From contig NZ_JAPKND010000005.1 of assembly GCF_026344035.1 (NCBI RefSeq), positions 186,001 through 250,000 of the forward strand: a stretch of 64,000 nucleotides of DNA. The letters are read 5' to 3'. Each line of letters begins with the position of its first letter. Positions within the stretch are counted from its first letter, which is position 1. A model generated the notes under the pieces. That model made no database searches. It was not told the origin of the DNA and saw only the letters and a list, made by a program, of their open reading frames with translations. The position numbers were made by a program, and so were the translations under genes. The DNA comes from Alcaligenes endophyticus (lineage in GTDB: Bacteria; Pseudomonadota; Gammaproteobacteria; Burkholderiales; Burkholderiaceae_B). Shown one piece after another: positions 1 to 12,000 of this stretch.

Positions 1-3000
1 CCTGCCCCTCTGGGCCCTGTGACACCGGGCCCGCCCCAAACCCTAACACCTGCACCTGAATCTGCGACGGCTGATTGCTACGGGCAGCATCGCGGGCACG
101 ACTTAAGGTTTCTTGGGCAGCGGTAGCCGCCGACGACGCCGCACTGCTGGCGCTAGTCAGTGCCCCTACGTTTACAGACACCGCAATCGGCATGCCTTTA
201 GATTCGCCTTGGACTTGAATATTATCGGCGTTCACCACATGCAGTGCGGCTAAGTTAACGTTCCCCGACACACGTATACCCGCTTCGCCTGCGTCGATCG
301 TACCAAGCGGAGCGATCAGGTCAACATCACCTGCAGGTACTTCGGCAATGGGTGCTAACGTAGCGATACCTGCACCGGTGCTGGGTACTGTAGGCGCTAA
401 GCTTACATTTCCTACACTATCGTAAACTCGTCGGGGCGGAGTATACACAATGGTCGTTTTTGTGCCTCGGCCCGCGTTAATGTCACCTTGCGCGGACCAA
501 GCCATAATATGTCCCCCAAAGGTACTCATAATTCTACTTTGCCCTAACAGTATGCTCCCCGAGGAATACAACTGAATCTGTCCTTTTCCTTGTGTAACAA
601 TACCTGCAGAGGCTGGCGGTGCCTCACCCTCAATTCCCAGTACTTGTTGGCCAAAAGGTGTAAGTATTTGAATATCGCCACCGAAATGGGTGCGCAATCC
701 TGCACCACCATATAAAATAACTTCGCCTGTTACGTTTGTTCCTGATTCATGTACATAAGACTGAGGCGTTAAGGCAGCGATAGCTCGACGACCGCGTAGA
801 TAACTACCATAACGGGGCCCGTTCATATCGTTATATTCGCGCCCGCTCTTTTTCAATTCCGCGAAAAACAGTTGGCGCGCATAAATCCCCTGTTGTTCAG
901 GAGATAAAGCAAGAAAGGTTGCTGTGGCCAGTTCAGTCGGCCCATCATAAGCATGATGGCGCTGTAACCAATTTACTAGATACAAATCGCTTTCGTGACG
1001 ATAGTCTTGGGCTAAGTCGCGTTGGGGGGCCTCTGACCGGCTTCGAAGGTATGCTTGCTGTAGAGCCAACGGAGCATCTTCCTCACTGCCCGTGTAGGAA
1101 AACTCCTGAGCTAACCAGTCCGCAAGCGTCAGCTGCCCACTATAAGCCTGTACCACTTTATCAAGCTGCGTATCCAATCCCTGCCCTGACGACAACTGGC
1201 GTTTCGGGTCAAGATAGATTTTTAATAGATTCTGATAGTCGATGTGGGCAGCGCCGGCGATCAGTGCAATATCTGCCCCCGGCCGTGTATCACCCCGAAC
1301 CAGCCCACCCAAGCTGTGTATACTTGCTTTATCATCTTGTCGGAAATGGCGACCTGCTTCCAGTATAAGTGAACCCGGGCCGTAGATTTGCACTTGGCTG
1401 TATATCATGTCGCGCCCCGACCGTAGTAACGATATATCGTTATCGGTGTTATGGACCAGTACCGCTGACGGCCCCAAAATATCTTGGGCTGCCCATAACC
1501 TAACCGGCATAGCTGCCTCTACCCAACTATCCAGTTGACGCTGGCGCTTATTGTACTCACTATCGGTCATATTAACGATTCCGCCCGTTTTCAAACCGAC
1601 GATATCGCCACCAACAGCATAAAAGCGCGCTGCGCTGGCTTGATCTTTAAGGCTCCGCTCTAGAGGTATATTGGGACCAAAGGCAAATAAACTATGGCCA
1701 CCTTTCGCGCTCAGTATGCCCTCGGGAGAAATATTGCCCACGGGAAACAGGCCTGCTTGTGTACTACCAGTAAAAGCAGGCATCCATGGGCTAGGCAACT
1801 GTACATCTGCTCCTGATACGGAAATGCGGTGAGAGTTCGGAGCGGCCAAAATAGACTGCCCTGCTATCAGCTCCAGTTCTGAGCCAGACGAAGGTGCTAG
1901 CATGAGGCTATCGTTACGTTGAATATAGGTGTCAACCGAAGAGGCCAACATAATATTACCTTTGGGAGCCAAAGCTTTTAGCACTGAGGGATAAACAAAC
2001 AGGGTCGAGGTATTTGGAGAGCCGCTTGGATGCGTAAGCTCTTGTATCGTGTCTGATCCCATGTAAAAACTGTTATTAGCGGTTAAAGGCGTTAAATTAC
2101 CTCCGGCCGAAGTTAAGTTTACGGCCGTTGCGGAACTCCATAAACTAAACCAACTGTCCCCCCCTTTTACTTGAGTTTGTCCATCTTCTATAAGCTCATA
2201 GCGGTGAGTAATCGGTAAACTCACGCGCGTCGGATCATTCACATTACCTAGTACTAAATCGCCCCGCGTCTCCAACCAAGCTGTAGCGTCACCCAGTACT
2301 AAGCGCGGCCCGCCCATAGATAGCCCTCCTTCAATAGCAAAAGGATTGCGTGCTCGAATTCCACCTCCATCACCATACGCCACGCTGATTGCGCCCATGT
2401 GGGCGGCCTGAACGTTTACAGCGCCGCGTAAATTAACTAATACTCCGTTTAAGTCAAGATTGTCTAAAGATCCCCCGTAACTGTAATGGCGTCCACTATT
2501 ACCATACAGCCCATCACCTTGTTGGGTGGCTCGAACATTAGGATTGAAACCACCTGCCATACGCAGAGTCAGGTCACCTCCACCCGTAAACAGTAATTCC
2601 CCTCCTAAGACTCTTCCTGTGCTGGCTACTACCGCCACAACGCCCTGAGATCTCCCTGATGTCTCATTCCTATTCGCTAATGCGTCGCCCCGAGCACGAA
2701 TGACCCCCATATGCCGGCCAGCTTGCAAGCTCAAATTGCCACCGCCTAATGTTCCAAACCCGGAGAACCCGTATAGGCGTGTCATACCTGAGTCGACCGT
2801 CATCCCTGACCCACTAGCTCCCTCTTTAGAGTTGGCGTAAGTACCAAAATTAATCCACCAGCTTGGTACAATATCTTGAACCTGAGCACTGTCAACAATA
2901 CCTTGACGCCACAGCCAATTTCCCACCGATGCACTGGAAAAACCACTTTTCTCGGCTGTCACGTTGGGATCTTCCCCGCCATTCTGGGCCCCATGCCCCC

Positions 3001-6000
3001 AGTTGTCCCCATAAATATCCCGACCCGCTTGCACCCAGACGTTGCCACCTTGGTCGGGATACCAAGCCTGATATGCATGTAGTGCTGCGTCATACCCTCC
3101 ATCACGCCCCGCTAAACCCAGCTCTCCAAACTCATTGAGCAGCGCTCTGGGGCGGTTAAACAGGGTATCAGCTTGCCCAAGACTAGTCTGTGCACCTGCT
3201 GTATAGACGCCATATACTGAACTCATTCCTACATCACGAGCAGCGCTGAGGGACAAATCCCCCGTACCCGTGCGCAATACGCTGAACAAAGGAGTACCGT
3301 ACACATACTCATGTTCAAAGACATCGACTTCAATAGCACTTTCTACGAGGCAATAATTGCTGCTCCAGCTACACACTTGCTCTAAGGTGCTGTTGCCAAA
3401 AACACCTTCCCAACCCAACCCCCACACATTCAGCATCCATTGATCGATTTCGGTTTGTGTCATCCCGACTACGGCCAGATCATCAAAAAGCCCTAGGGCA
3501 CCGTCTTCGGTTAGACGCGGTTCACCGGGTTTATTAACACAATATGTTGAGCTCCATGAGCAAGTCTCTTGCAAGGTAAGATGCCCGTATACACCCTCCC
3601 AATCCATGCCCCAGTTAGCTAACAGCCAATCGCTGATTTCGGCTTGAGTCATTCCAGCCACGGCGGGATCACCGATGATATCTAGTGCCCCCGCCTCGCT
3701 TAACACCAAGTCTCCCCCGCCTTCTCTCTCTATTCTATGACTGGCCTTGGCGACTAAGCCTTGGTGCGCATCCGCCAACAATAAATCTCCCACCCGGGCG
3801 CTGTTGGTGCTACGTATATGGCTAGACTCTAGCTGAGAACCTGCAGTGAGAGCCAAATCCCAAGAACTCGCCTTTTCGCCAAGCATCGGTGCCAAAGCCC
3901 AGTTCTTACCCTGTTTTCCATCCTGCCCAACCGGACGCAAGCTGACGGCCTGACGGTCGGGTAAGCGCACTAAAGTATTAGATGGAATTAGTGAGCCTCG
4001 GGCTAAGACTAGCGGTACCGAAGTGATAAATTCAGCGGCCAGCGGCACACCTTTGGGCCATATCATGGACTGCACTGCAGTCGGTGTGCGTAAGCGGAAA
4101 CCGGCCGCTAGACGCGTGCCGACCGGCAGAATAACTTCGCTAGTTAATACAGTTCCGGCCACATACTGTCCGCCATCAGCCAATTGAATATCAGCCGTTA
4201 ATACCAGCCCTTGGGGTAACGTCAAAGGTGCTGATAATGTAACGGCCACAGGTGTTTCCACGCCAGCCGGCAATGTGACAGCTTGAATGGGCACATCGTA
4301 ATTCAACACGCTAGCCTCTGGAAAGCGGGTTCCTGCGTCCAAGGTCAATTGCTCAATGGGCACAAGAAGATCTTGCCCAAAAGCCGTTTGCCCAACCCCT
4401 TTCGAGTACAAGCCTTCGCGCAATAACCAGCCGTTGTCGTCGGGCGAATCAGGGGGCGGCGCAAAACCATCATTAATGCTGCCGTAAATCGATAGGTTTC
4501 CCCCTGCACGCAGCCATATCACACCCGGAATACCATAACCGCGTCGTGCAGGATTAGCCTCAGGCCCGTAACGATAGCCTGACAAATCTATGTCACCCTG
4601 TAATAACAGGTCGCCGTTCGGTGTCGCAGTACTCACTTCCACACCCGGTCTAATTTGGTAGGTACCTAACCCTTTCAAACGTGTGGCTAGCGTTGAGTTG
4701 GACAAGACCGCTTGCATAAAAGCCTGATTATCGGCATGTAGGCCGTTGTTGCCCTCAAAGTAAGATTGGGATAGCACTTGCGGCAAGTTGCCGTTCACAT
4801 CCTCAATTTGTGCAAAAGGAGCATCGGTGTAGCGTCTGAATGCAGTAATGTTCACCGTTTTCGCACCCCGTATAATTGGAGTGGACTGTACCTGCAGCGC
4901 CACATCGTGCGCACCATCGCCCGAGCCTAATAAGGCCCCCCGTTCACTACCCCCGCCCGTTCTACGCACGTTGATCGTTAAAGTGCCGCGAGCCAAACCA
5001 TCGTTAAAATGGGGGGCCAAGGTACCAGCACGCAAATCAAAACTGGCGTGCTCATGAAGAAACACTTCACCCTGCCGTGAGGTTAACTCAATGACGGCGC
5101 GGTTTGGGCTATCAATGATTTTGCCATAGCTATCGCGACGCCAATGTGAACTATGCGCGTCAAGCAAGGCGTTAATATGCAGATCTTGCTGTGCCGCCAA
5201 ATGAATGCTGCCTACCTGGACACCGCTAGCATCTAGAACACCGTTTACCCATAAGCTTCCCCCATCAACAACCAATTCTATATGGCGTGCCTGCAGTTCC
5301 TCCCCCACATGCACGTCACCCGAAAGTATTTGAAAACGACGGGCACCAGTCAGCGAGGCACGGTTCAAGCCTTGATTTAACGATTGAAAATTTTCTATAC
5401 GCTGTGCTCGGATGGTGATTGCGCCAGCTTCGTAAGGGACATAGGTGCCGCCAGCATCATAGAATCCCGTTGCTGCGGCTAAAAATTCGCCAGCTAGGTG
5501 CACTTGGCCGGCGTGGGAGCTATCCGCAATGAAGCTTAAGGTGCCTGCACGATGGTTTTGTGCTGACACATTAAACAGTGAGCCTGCCATTTGCTCTATA
5601 TTGCCGTTACGACTCAATAGTTCAAGATCACCTCCCCAGCTATAGCGGGTAACATCAAGCAAGCTCAGAGCTCGTCCCGCTAAATCTAGTTGGGCTTGTG
5701 CACCCAAGCGGATATCTCCTTCCGCTTTTAAGCTTAGGTAGCCAGATGGCAATGAGAAAGCAGTATTTAGCTCAATAGTATCCGCTTCAATCGACCAGCT
5801 AGCCCCTAGGTTTTGCGACTGACCATGTCCTTGCCCGTTACTCAGCAGTTTCAGCGTGCCTCCCGCCCGCAACTCAAACACTGCCCCGCCTTCGCCAACC
5901 ACGACGGGCGTTTGAATCATCACGTGGCCGCCCTGATAGTCCCATCCTTTATTTGTTTGGTATTGCCCGACATGGTGATAAACGTGTAGAGAACCTTTAG

Positions 6001-9000
6001 CCGTGGCGCTAATAAACTCATCGGCTAGTAAATTGAACTGGCTGAAGCCCAGCATCAAGCGCTGTGCCGGCACTAATAAGGACCCAGTGCTGTAAGGCAG
6101 AGGCTCAAAACGTATCTTGCTGGCATGTACGTTGAATTGGCCATCGCCTAGATGCGGGGTCATCGCCCCTCCGGGAGGTGCAAACTGAGCATAGCCAGGG
6201 ACTTTAGTGGTTGGGTCTGCCGCGGTAGAGCCAGCCCATATGAACTCGTTGGCCATAATTGTAGCTACATCATCGCTAGCTCCGTAGCCATAAATAGCAG
6301 GCGCACCCAATACTAAGCGCTGTAATGCAGCTTGGTCTTGTCGAAAGCGCGTGTCAATAAGCACTGAACCGAACACATTTACTGCTTCACCAGCCGTCAA
6401 AATTAGACTCTCTAAAGCTGGCGTACCTAAGGCTGTGTTACCTCGCAGCAACTGACCTAAAACATGCTGATTTAATACCATACCAGGAGGTAGAAAATCT
6501 TTCTTTTGAGCCGCCTGCAAGGCTTCCTGAGTTCCCAAGTTAATAGTAGCTACGCTCAGACTCAGGTGACGTGTACCATACTCAACGGCATCACCGATTT
6601 CTAGTGCCCCATTAGTAGCGACCGCAATCGTCCCTTCTGAAACTACGCGTGTCATCCCAGTACACAGGCTTAGGCAAGCGCCTAAAGTAATTTTCGTGGC
6701 ATTCGCATACTCGGGCGCTTGAACTCGTACCTCACCATTGGTTACCGCCAGCAAGCCTGTCGAGAAAGGAGAGATATAAAACCCCTGATGAATATCTTGC
6801 AATGCAGCGCCCTGCCCTAACGTGCTCAGTGTAGCGCCCTGTTCAACAGTTATCGCTCCTGAACCCGACCCTAAGAGCAAAATATCAGGCGCCGCAATAG
6901 TGACTCCAGATCGAATCAGCAAGTGTTCACTTGACGCCGACGTTTGCTGATAACCCTCTCCGTAAGAACCACTAATTAAGCCACCCAACACTAAACGACC
7001 GGGTCGCAACCCCCTCAATTCGGAGTCGTAAATAGCAGCCGATTTAGCCGTTAAAACAGGCCTTTGTTCTCGCGTTAACACCTCAAGACCTTCGGGCGCC
7101 CCTGAAATAGCCAACACTCCACCAAAGCCTGTAGAGCCTACGGCGGCTTCAAACATGGCATCTCCTTTGATAGACAGGCCCACACGTCCGTTATGTCCCG
7201 CGCCAGCTCCTAGACGAATGTCCAACATGCTAGCGTCTTGGGGCAACATCGCACGCGCAATACCACGACGAGCTGCATCAGCCAACAAAAAATCCGCGTA
7301 GGACTGCTCGTTATACTGTGAGTGTTTACGCACCACATTAGCAGGAGTAATGAGCACTCTATGCGGTAATACTTCTACTCGACCTGTGTGTATCGAACTA
7401 AGGTGTCCTGCTGAGACCCAAGATCCCGTGCGAGTCTGTACGGGGGAACTTACTGCGCGTTGTGGACCAGCTTCTATTTCTACCCTAAAGGCTCCCGGCA
7501 AGAGGGCAAACGAGGCAGGTAGTAAAGTGTACGTGCCGGCTTCTAGGCCTGGCAAACTGTGACGAATATTGAGTTGTTGACCTACCGTAGCTATCCCCGA
7601 CTGTCCCAATCCTGCTATGGGGGAGTATGGTGCTTGAACACCAGGCACTACCGCGTACACATTGTTGCCACTCCGACTAAATCCTGTACGAGGATTACTA
7701 TCCGCCAACGGGTGAAGCAGTACGTCAATTGAGCCACCACGACCACTCACAAACCCAGCTCCGAATATCTCCCCTCCTCCCCGCAAATCCAAAACCGCTC
7801 CCGCCTGAATATCGACTTCAACAGCTGATAAGGTCAAACGCCTGTCGTATAGAGGCAAGCCACCTGCGCCCCCTATGGGAGTAGGTGTTATCGGTTTTCC
7901 TTGATACAAATAATGAATGCCGTCAGCGGTACCACCGTAAGGAAGTACTACACTATCAGCGCTTACTGAACTAATGCTATCCGGCAAAAGACGCAAAACT
8001 TGAGGGCCGAAGTCAGAGGTGCGGATAGAGAGCACACCCAGAGGGGCCCTTACTATGCCACCTTGCTCAATAAAAGGAGCACTCAGGCTGAGATTGGAGA
8101 ACGCCGCCAACGGCACAGAAGGCAGATCAGCGGTAGCTCGGCGGAGAATTAATTTTGCGTCAGGGTTACGCAAGCCTCCAAATTGGGCGTGGTAATCTCC
8201 GGCAATAATTGCTCCCTGTGCTCCGGTGACTGAATAAACTTGAGCCGCTCGAATATCGAAATAATGCGGAGCTAGGACTTGAGTGCCTCCAAAAGAGCTG
8301 TCGATGTTAGGAAGTAGCCGAAAATCGCCCTTAACGTCTAAGACAGTGCGATCAAAATAACGAAAATCCACTATTCCTTGTGCATCCAGCAAGTCGGCGT
8401 TCAGACTTAAATGATGATCTTTTGCTTGCCATTGCTGACTGACCCCAGCTATCTGAGTAAAGGGCAGCACAAATGAGTCTCCTCCGTCTAACGGGCGGAA
8501 ACGACTATTATGCAAATAAATATAAGGCGCCTCTAGATGTAGAGCTTTACCTGCCGTTACGGCTTCACCTAGTACCGGAATGGATGACAAGCGCAGGCTA
8601 AATGGTAAGCGTAAACTTACATCATCAGCCATCTGTGTTTGTGCAAACACAGATAAAGAGCCAAACCCACCGGCTTGAATACGGTCAACCCCCAAATAAG
8701 CCCTGCCGTATTGCAGGCTTGTGTGCTCTTGCCCTGCCAGCAACGAATCAGCCAGAGGACTTGCTGCTTGCTCCTGCATCACGTTAAGCACGCGCGTAGT
8801 CACTACCGCCTCGCTGGCCGCATGCTTATAGTAATAGGCTCCGTTTAAAGCAATAGCCAAGGTTCCACCTTCAGCGCGATGGCCACCTGCCATGGCTTGT
8901 AACCGACCATCTAAATAAAGGCTATTGGCAGAGGCTAAAACAAGAGTTCCACCATGACTGTCCACCTGGGTAGCCCCCCCAGAGGGCAGGTCCCAAGTGG

Positions 9001-12000
9001 TTTGCGTACCCGAAGCATCTAAAAGCGCGCCAGGACGGATAATCAAATGCCTGTCCATATAACGCTCGTGAAGTTCTAGGTATTCACCCCGCTCCCAGTT
9101 GAACTGACCGCCAATTTCAATTTCTCCGCCTGCGCGGATAACACCGTAACGCTGTCCGTGGCGATTAATAGCTGTATAGCTCTCACCCGCCACGCTTAAA
9201 ACAGCGTGTTCACCTATCCATACCGATAGCGCATTGGCTTGTGGGTTGTAGACCCCAGTGTAACCCTTTGCTCCACGTGTATCGCCGATGGAAATACGAC
9301 CTCCTGGAGCCGCTATATGCCCCATGAGCGTGACTTGCCCCCCTCCTCTGACCTGAATGGCCTGTCCGGGGTCTACGCGCAACCGGGACGATGGGGCAAG
9401 ATAGATTTCACCACCAACACTATTACGATCACTGAGTAAAGACACACTAGCACCGCGACGCTGTTGCACAGTGCTAGTGATAGCATTTCCCTGGTATAAA
9501 GGGGGCGTCCAAACCTCTAATAGGGTATCTAACCCAGTTGAAGAGGGAGTTTGCTCTAACACTCCACTGCGAAGCTGCAAGACCGGCACAAGTACATCCA
9601 CATCGACGTTCTCGTGGATCCTTAATCCAGCATGACCATTTAACTGATAATGGGAAAAACCAGACTGCAAAAGACTAGGTTCTAGGCATAACACATTACC
9701 GGTACACCCCTCACCGATATTGATAATGCCACCATGGTTGAGACTCAAAGTTCCTGATTCGGTCACTCCGTAAGCACGCACTTGAGCTCCCCAATGCAGC
9801 AAACCTTGCTGCGCTGGCAAACTCACATTTTCTGCGTCTGCGGCCACGGATACATTCCCGGCCTTGCCTCCAACTAAAGCACCTTCTTTTGTCAGCACAG
9901 CACCGGCCGAAACGTCGATTGTACTTCCTGTCGCCAGCGTCACATTGCCTGTGCTGGCTAAAATAATGTCCCCGCCGTGCTTATAAGCTAGCTGAGATTG
10001 CCATGCTTGATGCAAGGATAAATTAGTCCACGTACCTCGAGTGTCCAGCGAAACATTTGCGCCCACAAATATTTCAGCCGTCTTTCCACTACGCGGCGCC
10101 AACGCTACCTCTTCAGAGCGGCCATTATTAGGCTGATTTTGCACATTACCAAGTTGAATTCGACCGCCCGCGCTGCGAAGATCAGCTAAGACATGAGTCT
10201 GTGGACTGAATATATGAATCTCGCCACCTGCACGCGTAGATAAGGCAGATTCCACCCTTACAGAGTCTCGTGCTGCAATACGAAACGCACCTAGATCAAA
10301 GCTATTTAGCTGTTCAGCATCCAGCCATACCGTCCCTAGGCGCTCGGGGTCTAAGGGAGCGTCCAAGCCCAGTTGGGACGCTATCGTCTCTACAGACGAT
10401 TGGATAACGACCTGTGCTGCGGTTTGTTCGTTACTACCTAGCACGTTCTTTAACGTTTTGGTGGCATGGCTAAAGTAAGCGCTGTATGAGCCCACCACAA
10501 GAGCTGCTCCACGAGCTTGGGCCCGATGCGATTGCTGGTAGCCGTCCCGTCCGTGCAGAGGCGCTAACGTTTGTAGTAGGCCCTCATAGGTGTGTCCTAC
10601 CACCTCGCCTTCCAGAACGGCACTGCGTGTAGAAACAACGAGTGTTCCTGCATCTCGACCCAACACATATCCTGACTCGTGGCGAACAGCAGGCGCCATT
10701 AAAGGGCTAGTGAAGGTGCGTGTGTGCCCCCACCGTTTGGAAGCAACTTCGTATCCTTTAAAGATTCCCGAATAAAACAAATCGTTTGGAGCACGATTCG
10801 CATTGTATATGCGTCCATTTTGGCTAAGCAGCCAGCTCTGCCGCAGATAACCCGATTGAACATCAAGTGTCCCGCCTGATAAATTAATTAAAGAACCTGC
10901 CTCACTGATTAATTCATTGCCAGTAAATGTGACCGTCCCGCCTTGAGCTAGCCAATGGCTAACAGGTAATGCTCGCGTGCCTAAATAACCCCCTACTTCC
11001 AGCAGCCCACCCGCTGTATACCAACGATCAGTGTCTGCACCACCGACTCCTGCAGGGACATAAATTAATTCTCGAATATCCAACCAAACATCATTGCTTT
11101 TTAGTCCTCCCTGATCTCGATTTACGTATGCATCACGCAACTCGTTACCTTGCACGTTAACCTGCAGATTGTTGGCCTCCATAGCCACTGCCACGCCGAC
11201 GGCGCCTGACACATCTAACCTAGCTCCTTCACGAACTAAACTACGCTGTTGTGCACGTATTGCAATTTGTCCGCCTGTAGCTAAAGTAAGGGATTGCGTC
11301 CGAAAATCGATAGTGCCTTCGCTGTCAATATGAACGAGAGACAAATCACGACGATAAGAATCAGCCGTTTGCCAAGCTGAAGAAGCACTAAGAATAGGTT
11401 CTAGTAAACTGTCACGCTGCCCATCTAGCGCTTTCGCTTTGTCCTCGTCAGGCAATATGGACGTCACTGCATTTTCATGCAGCGTAATGTTCGCATGCGG
11501 TCCCTTCGCTTGCATGTGTATGGTCCCGCGACTATCCACAGAAGTACTGCTTGCCAACACACCGCGTTGATCAATCTTTTGCCCACTCAAACTAATATCG
11601 CCTAAAGGCGCCAAGATAAGGCCTTTCTGATCGACGTGCCCAAGACCTTGGGAGATGACCTCGTTACCTTTAGTTGTAGAGTGTTGATTGCCTTCGGTAC
11701 CTTGGCCGCGACGTATCACAAAGCTGTCACCCGCCGCCAACAGGGCCTGACCTTTCGGGCTACTGATTAATCCTGCGTTTTCCACCTCTTTTGCAACAAT
11801 CAACACATAGCCACCACCACGGGTGGCACTGTCAGGGGAGTGAGTTTGCAGACGTGCGCCTGCCTCAATAGTGATCTTGCCGGTTGCCTTTTTAAATACT
11901 GGGCTATTAGCATCTGAGTAGATACCGCGACTCAAAAACTGTTGCTCAAGTTCGATGTCTCCTGGCACTGCCGCCGCCACCAGATTACGCACATTCACCT

